Shown piece after piece: positions 21,048-24,255 of a stretch of DNA of 24,255 nt. The stretch covers positions 1-24,255 of the forward strand of contig JBEIVB010000033.1 of NCBI GenBank assembly GCA_040374085.1, written 5' to 3'. Below the pieces are notes generated by a model, which worked only from the letters and a program-made list of their open reading frames with translations, had not been told where the DNA came from and did not search any database. The stretch's first letter is position 1. Each line of letters begins with the position of its first letter. The translations under genes were made by a program, and so were the position numbers. The stretch comes from JBEIVB01 sp040374085 (GTDB taxonomy: Bacteria; Bacteroidota; Bacteroidia; UBA4408).

Positions 21048-22076
21048 ATGAAGAGAATTCCTGAGTTGGATGTGCTGAGAGGCTTGGCTGCTGTTTCGGT
21101 AATGCTCTTCCATCTATCCACCTGCTTCAACGAAACCTTTCCGTCCGAAGCCCAGTTCCTGCCTTGGGCGTTGCCTCAAGGACACCTGGGAGTGGAACTG
21201 TTTTTTTTGATCAGCGGATTTGTAATGCTGCAAACGGTGGAGCAGCAGCCCAGCCTAAAAAACTTCTGGATTTCCAGGGTTGCCCGTCTTTACCCTGCTT
21301 ATTGGATCTCTGTACTGTTCGCCTTTTTCATCACCCGCACGTTCGGGCCGCACAGACAACCCCTTACCGGCGAAATTCTAGGCTGGAACCTGAGCATGCT
21401 GATGCAGGTGATTCCAAACCCCAAACCCCTGGTGCAAGATGTGTATTGGACCTTGGGACTGGAATTGATTTTCTACCTCTGGATCAGCCTTCTCTATTTC
21501 ATTCCGGGCCGCAAACTACCAAACCAATTTCTACTCCTGCCCGCCTTTGCCATGCTGCTCAGCAACGTGTTCTACGATAGAGTACCCTACACGATGTATT
21601 TACATGTTTTTCATTATGTAAATCTAAACAACTGCTTGCCTTTGTTTGTGCTGGGCATGTGCTTCAACCGCTTGTACAAAATGCAGGAGATGCCTTTAAA
21701 AGAAAAGCTGTGGATAGGCCTGGCTGTGGCGCTCAACCTCATTACCTATATCCACTACCACGGTGCTTTGCGCAACACTGCTGTGGTTCTCTTTTGCTTG
21801 GTGTTCTTTGCCCTTATAAAAGGTTGGCTTCGGTTCCTAAATCTTAAACCCCTGCTGCTGTTGGGCACACTCTCATATAGCCTCTACCTGATGCACCAAA
21901 ACCTGGGTTACGCCATCATACACCAGCTCACCCAACATGGTTATTCCATGTCATTGGCCATGTGCACGGGCATTGCAGCTTCCTGTACAGCGGCTGTTCT
22001 GCTGTGCTATGGGGTTGAACGACCGGTAAACCGTTTGGTTCGAAAATGCCTGAAAACGAAAGAAAACAGCGGTTAA
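21048..22076 (+). CDS. Acyltransferase family 3 membrane protein (OafA/YrhL-like)
   Basis: This is a 342-residue polytopic inner-membrane protein with about ten hydrophobic segments. The N-terminus RIPELDVLRGLAAVSVMLFHLS carries the family's R-G-A-V-HL pattern with the catalytic-type His22. LGVELFFLISGFVM (about 47-60) and ISRVARLYPAYWISVL (R-x-x-R-LxP) are the other two diagnostic motifs. It ends with SYSLYLMHQNLGYAI, then GVERPVNRLVRK, also typical (YxxYLxH and the ERP end). These proteins O-acetylate or acylate sugars of O-antigen, exopolysaccharide, lipids or antibiotics; the acceptor is unknown. There is no C-terminal SGNH domain. Its TAA overlaps the stop of the convergent mutase gene. 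Confidence 0.92.
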   Translation: MKRIPELDVLRGLAAVSVMLFHLSTCFNETFPSEAQFLPWALPQGHLGVELFFLISGFVMLQTVEQQPSLKNFWISRVARLYPAYWISVLFAFFITRTFGPHRQPLTGEILGWNLSMLMQVIPNPKPLVQDVYWTLGLELIFYLWISLLYFIPGRKLPNQFLLLPAFAMLLSNVFYDRVPYTMYLHVFHYVNLNNCLPLFVLGMCFNRLYKMQEMPLKEKLWIGLAVALNLITYIHYHGALRNTAVVLFCLVFFALIKGWLRFLNLKPLLLLGTLSYSLYLMHQNLGYAIIHQLTQHGYSMSLAMCTGIAASCTAAVLLCYGVERPVNRLVRKCLKTKENSG

Positions 22077-23632
22077 GAAGGGCGGTATTCGCCGAAGACG
22101 CCACGCAAAACATCGGCTATCTCTCCGAGGGTAGCATAGGCTTCCACCGATTCCAAAATGGCCGGCATAAGGTTGCCGTCTGCCCTGGCCACCGATTCCA
22201 ATCCACTCAACAAGCGCTGAACATCAGCAGAGTTGCGCGATTCTTTTACGGCTCTTAGTTTTTCCATTTGCACCTGACGGATGCGATCGTCTACGGTAAA
22301 CACCTCGGTAAAAGGCGGCTCCTGAAGAGTAAAACGATTTACCCCAACAATAACCTTCGTTTCTTTTTCGATGTCTTTCTGATAGGCATATGCGCTGGAA
22401 GCAATCTCGTCTTGCATGTAGCCATCTTCAATAGCCTTAACCGAACCGCCCATAGCATCAATGCGATGAATGTATTCCCAGGCTTTGGCCTCTACTTCGT
22501 CTGTCATCTGTTCCACCAACCAAGACCCGGCAAGCGGATCTACTGTGTCGGCCACACCACTTTCATAAGCAATTACCTGTTGGGTGCGCAGTGCCAAACG
22601 AGCGGCATCTTCGGTTGGCAGGGCAATGGCCTCGTCGTAGCCGTTGGTGTGCAAGCTTTGCGTGCCACCCAAAACGGCCGATAAAGCCTGCAGAGTTACC
22701 CGAACCACGTTGTTTAAGGGTTGCTGCGCCGTTAAGGTGCTGCCCCCGGTTTGGGTGTGAAAACGAAGCATCATGCTACGCGGGTCTTTTGCACCCAGGT
22801 CTTGAGTAATCTTAGCCCACATGCGACGAGCAGCACGAAACTTGGCTACTTCCTCAAAGAGGTTGTTGTGGGCATTAAAGAAGAAAGAAAGTCTCCGAGC
22901 AAAAACATCAATGTCCAATCCTCTATCCAAAGCGGCTTGCAAATAGGCTTTGCCATTGGCCAGGGTAAACGCCAATTCCTGAACCGCCGTAGAGCCGGCC
23001 TCTCGTATGTGGTAGCCGCTGATGCTGATGGTGTTCCATTTGGGAAGCTCCCGGCTGCAATACGCAAATATGTCGGTGATGATGCGCATGCTGGGTTGTG
23101 GAGGATAGATGTAGGTTCCCCGAGCTGCGTATTCTTTTAATAAGTCGTTTTGTATGGTACCCGAAATTTTACTGAGGTCGGCGCCTTGCTTTTTGGCCAG
23201 GGCAATGTACATGGCCAACAACGTAGAAGCAGTGGCATTGATGGTCATGCTGGTGGTGATGCTCTCCAGTTGAATGCCATCGAACAAAATCTCCATGTCG
23301 CGCAGGCTGTCTATGGCTACGCCGGCCTTGCCCACTTCTCCTTCTGAAAAAACATGATCGCTGTCGTATCCAATTTGCGTGGGCAAATCAAAGGCCACCG
23401 ACAAACCGGTGGTGCCGTTTTTCAAGAGGTAATGGTAGCGTTGGTTCGACTCCTCTGCTGTACTGAAACCGGCATATTGCCGCATGGTCCACAACTTGGT
23501 GCGGTACATATCGGACTGCACACCCCTCGTAAATGGAAACTGGCCCGGTGCCTCTTCGGGTCCGTTGCGCTTTGCAGCGGTGGCCGGCACCTCTATGCCC
23601 GAATCGGTGAAGTATGGGGGTTTGCGTTCCAT
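22073..23632 (-). CDS. Methylmalonyl-CoA mutase, catalytic (alpha-type) subunit without B12 domain
   Basis: This is a 519-residue protein from the ATG at 23632, the first that matches the family N-terminus (MERKPPYFTDSGIEVP); the frame is open 69 codons further upstream without family features. It interconverts methylmalonyl-CoA and succinyl-CoA in propionate, branched-chain amino-acid and odd-chain metabolism. Motifs are LWTMRQYAGFSTAEESN (47-63, active-site Tyr), FDLPTQIGYDSD (81-92), ISGYHIREAGSTAVQE (204-219, His208) and HTQTGGSTLTAQQPLNN. The protein ends at LRGVFGEYRPS, as in two-gene mutases; the cobalamin domain with DxHxxG is absent and must be encoded elsewhere. An isobutyryl- or ethylmalonyl-type mutase of the same fold cannot be excluded. 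Confidence 0.92.
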   Translation of the reverse strand: MERKPPYFTDSGIEVPATAAKRNGPEEAPGQFPFTRGVQSDMYRTKLWTMRQYAGFSTAEESNQRYHYLLKNGTTGLSVAFDLPTQIGYDSDHVFSEGEVGKAGVAIDSLRDMEILFDGIQLESITTSMTINATASTLLAMYIALAKKQGADLSKISGTIQNDLLKEYAARGTYIYPPQPSMRIITDIFAYCSRELPKWNTISISGYHIREAGSTAVQELAFTLANGKAYLQAALDRGLDIDVFARRLSFFFNAHNNLFEEVAKFRAARRMWAKITQDLGAKDPRSMMLRFHTQTGGSTLTAQQPLNNVVRVTLQALSAVLGGTQSLHTNGYDEAIALPTEDAARLALRTQQVIAYESGVADTVDPLAGSWLVEQMTDEVEAKAWEYIHRIDAMGGSVKAIEDGYMQDEIASSAYAYQKDIEKETKVIVGVNRFTLQEPPFTEVFTVDDRIRQVQMEKLRAVKESRNSADVQRLLSGLESVARADGNLMPAILESVEAYATLGEIADVLRGVFGEYRPS

Positions 23633-23888
23633 AAAGTTGACGTCTTGAATTCGGCTACAAGTATAGGAAAACCCAAACGGAGCCGCGCAGATTAACCTAC
23701 ATACACCCCATTGTTTTCTATTGCGGGTCGGGTTGTGTGCAACCGAATCCAAGACCTCAACAGTCGGTTGATGCAGCATCTTGTACTTAGATGCAACTTC
23801 TCTTCTGCGCTTTTTTGCTGAACGGTTGCCAAAGCGCAACAGCGTTCAAATCTAATGTCTTACCGATGGAGAGGCCCAATCTAAAAAC
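23633..23888 (-). other. Long leader upstream of the mutase gene with several hairpins
   Basis: There is no supportable gene in this stretch. On the minus strand it contains four perfect 5-6 bp hairpins at 23825-23840, 23776-23794, 23757-23771 and 23731-23744, between a candidate promoter and the mutase ATG. I see no cobalamin-riboswitch B12 box. Confidence 0.4.
23847..23879 (-). promoter_or_regulatory. Candidate promoter for the mutase gene
   Basis: On the minus strand TTG (23879-23877), a 22-nt spacer and TAGATTTG (23854-23847) match the Bacteroidetes pattern, with a spacer at the long end. It would give a leader of about 210 nt. It sits immediately past the nrdB terminator. Confidence 0.4.
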
Positions 23889-23914
23889 AAAAAAGCCCCG
23901 CGGATGCGGGGCTT
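23889..23914 (-). terminator. Rho-independent terminator of nrdB
   Basis: A 9-bp stem (AAGCCCCGC at 23914-23906 on the minus strand, pairing with 23901-23893) has a 4-nt loop and is followed by six T (23894-23889). It lies 16 nt after the nrdB stop. Confidence 0.9.
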
Positions 23915-23930
23915 GGAAGAGCATAGGACC

Positions 23931-24255
23931 TCAAAAATCCTCCTCCAGTGAAAATTGATTCTTCTCCTTATCGGCCATGACACCGGCTTTTTGATATTCA
24001 GCAACCCGCTTCTCAAAAAAGTTCGTCTTGCCTTGAAGTGAAATCAGCTCCATAAAATCGAAGGGATTGTTCACCTGGTACACCTTATCGCAGCCCAGGC
24101 TAACCAACAATCGATCGGCAACAAACTCGATGTATTGACGCATCATTTCGGCGTTCATACCAATGAGTCGAACCGGTAGAGCATCGGTTACAAATTCCTT
24201 CTCAATCTCAACGGCGTTCATAATGATGTCTCTTACTTGCTCTTTGGGGAGTGGG
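23931..24255 (-). CDS. nrdB: Ribonucleoside-diphosphate reductase beta subunit, C-terminal part
   Basis: About 108 codons of the 3' end are present; the frame runs open past the window edge (upstream residues read LPKEQVRDII before the internal Met at 24221), so the gene starts outside. Class I beta-subunit features are visible: AVEIEKEFV with a conserved helix Glu, RLIGMNAEMMRQYIEFVADRLL (shared as MN...M..YI.FVADRLL), NPFDFMELISLQGKTNFFEKRVAEYQKAG, and the flexible C-terminal tail ending FSLEEDF, which docks on the alpha subunit. The enzyme makes deoxyribonucleotides for DNA synthesis; beta carries the metal cofactor. The metal ligands and radical Tyr lie mostly in the missing part. A strong terminator follows. 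Confidence 0.93.
   Translation of the reverse strand, partial: PLPKEQVRDIIMNAVEIEKEFVTDALPVRLIGMNAEMMRQYIEFVADRLLVSLGCDKVYQVNNPFDFMELISLQGKTNFFEKRVAEYQKAGVMADKEKNQFSLEEDF

Noticed and set aside
23633..23839. N-terminal extension of the mutase (69 extra in-frame codons)
   Set aside because: The added residues do not resemble the family, and the ATG at 23632 gives the normal N-terminus.
23633..23879. Cobalamin riboswitch before the mutase gene
   Set aside because: I could not find a B12-box-like conserved segment; other structure may exist.

Overview
The window looks like a chromosomal segment from a Bacteroidota member, probably of the Flavobacteriales or a close relative. The support is a secreted PKD protein with a type IX secretion (T9SS) C-terminal sorting domain, promoter elements of the Bacteroidetes form TTG/TAnnTTTG (clearest before the tRNA gene), few Shine-Dalgarno sequences, and an H1-like Lys/Ala/Pro protein. 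I saw no mobile elements, rRNA or CRISPR. Both window ends cut genes: hutI lacks its 5' end on the left, and nrdB lacks its 5' end on the right.

Layout. At 1-1235 (+) is imidazolonepropionase (histidine degradation). At 1458-5512 (-) are an S4 RNA-binding protein translationally coupled to an exported DUF3108 protein, an H1-like DNA-binding protein and the RNA-binding factor Tex. At 5603-7368 (+) a lipoprotein, a small secreted protein and a secreted cupin form a probable operon; the cupin start overlaps the previous stop, and a terminator-like hairpin lies inside its signal-peptide codons. At 7441-10939 (+) are a TerB-like/ABCG-type ABC exporter and a small lipoprotein whose signal peptide appears to start at a non-ATG codon.

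At 11028-16113 (-) is the most interesting block. A 976-residue T9SS-secreted PKD protein is followed, across a terminator hairpin, by an ECF sigma factor. Eleven bases further on is a protein that appears to span both membranes: a short cytoplasmic tail, an inner-membrane helix, a linker of about 200 residues and an outer-membrane beta-barrel. I infer a sigma/transenvelope-regulator unit that may sense the outer membrane or cell surface and may be linked to expression of the PKD protein.

At 16528-18315 a PaaI-type thioesterase (-) and an aspartate kinase (+) are divergent. Then come tRNA-Val(UAC) on the minus strand, crcB (fluoride channel) preceded in the same transcript by a DPP IV-like S9 peptidase, a divergent acyltransferase-3 membrane protein, a methylmalonyl-CoA mutase catalytic subunit that ends on the same TTAA as the acyltransferase, and the C-terminus of nrdB.

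Most genes are housekeeping or common Bacteroidota accessory genes. The novelty is in the sigma/barrel/PKD cluster and in unusual overlaps between terminators and coding sequence. All functional calls come from reading motifs; no database search was possible.
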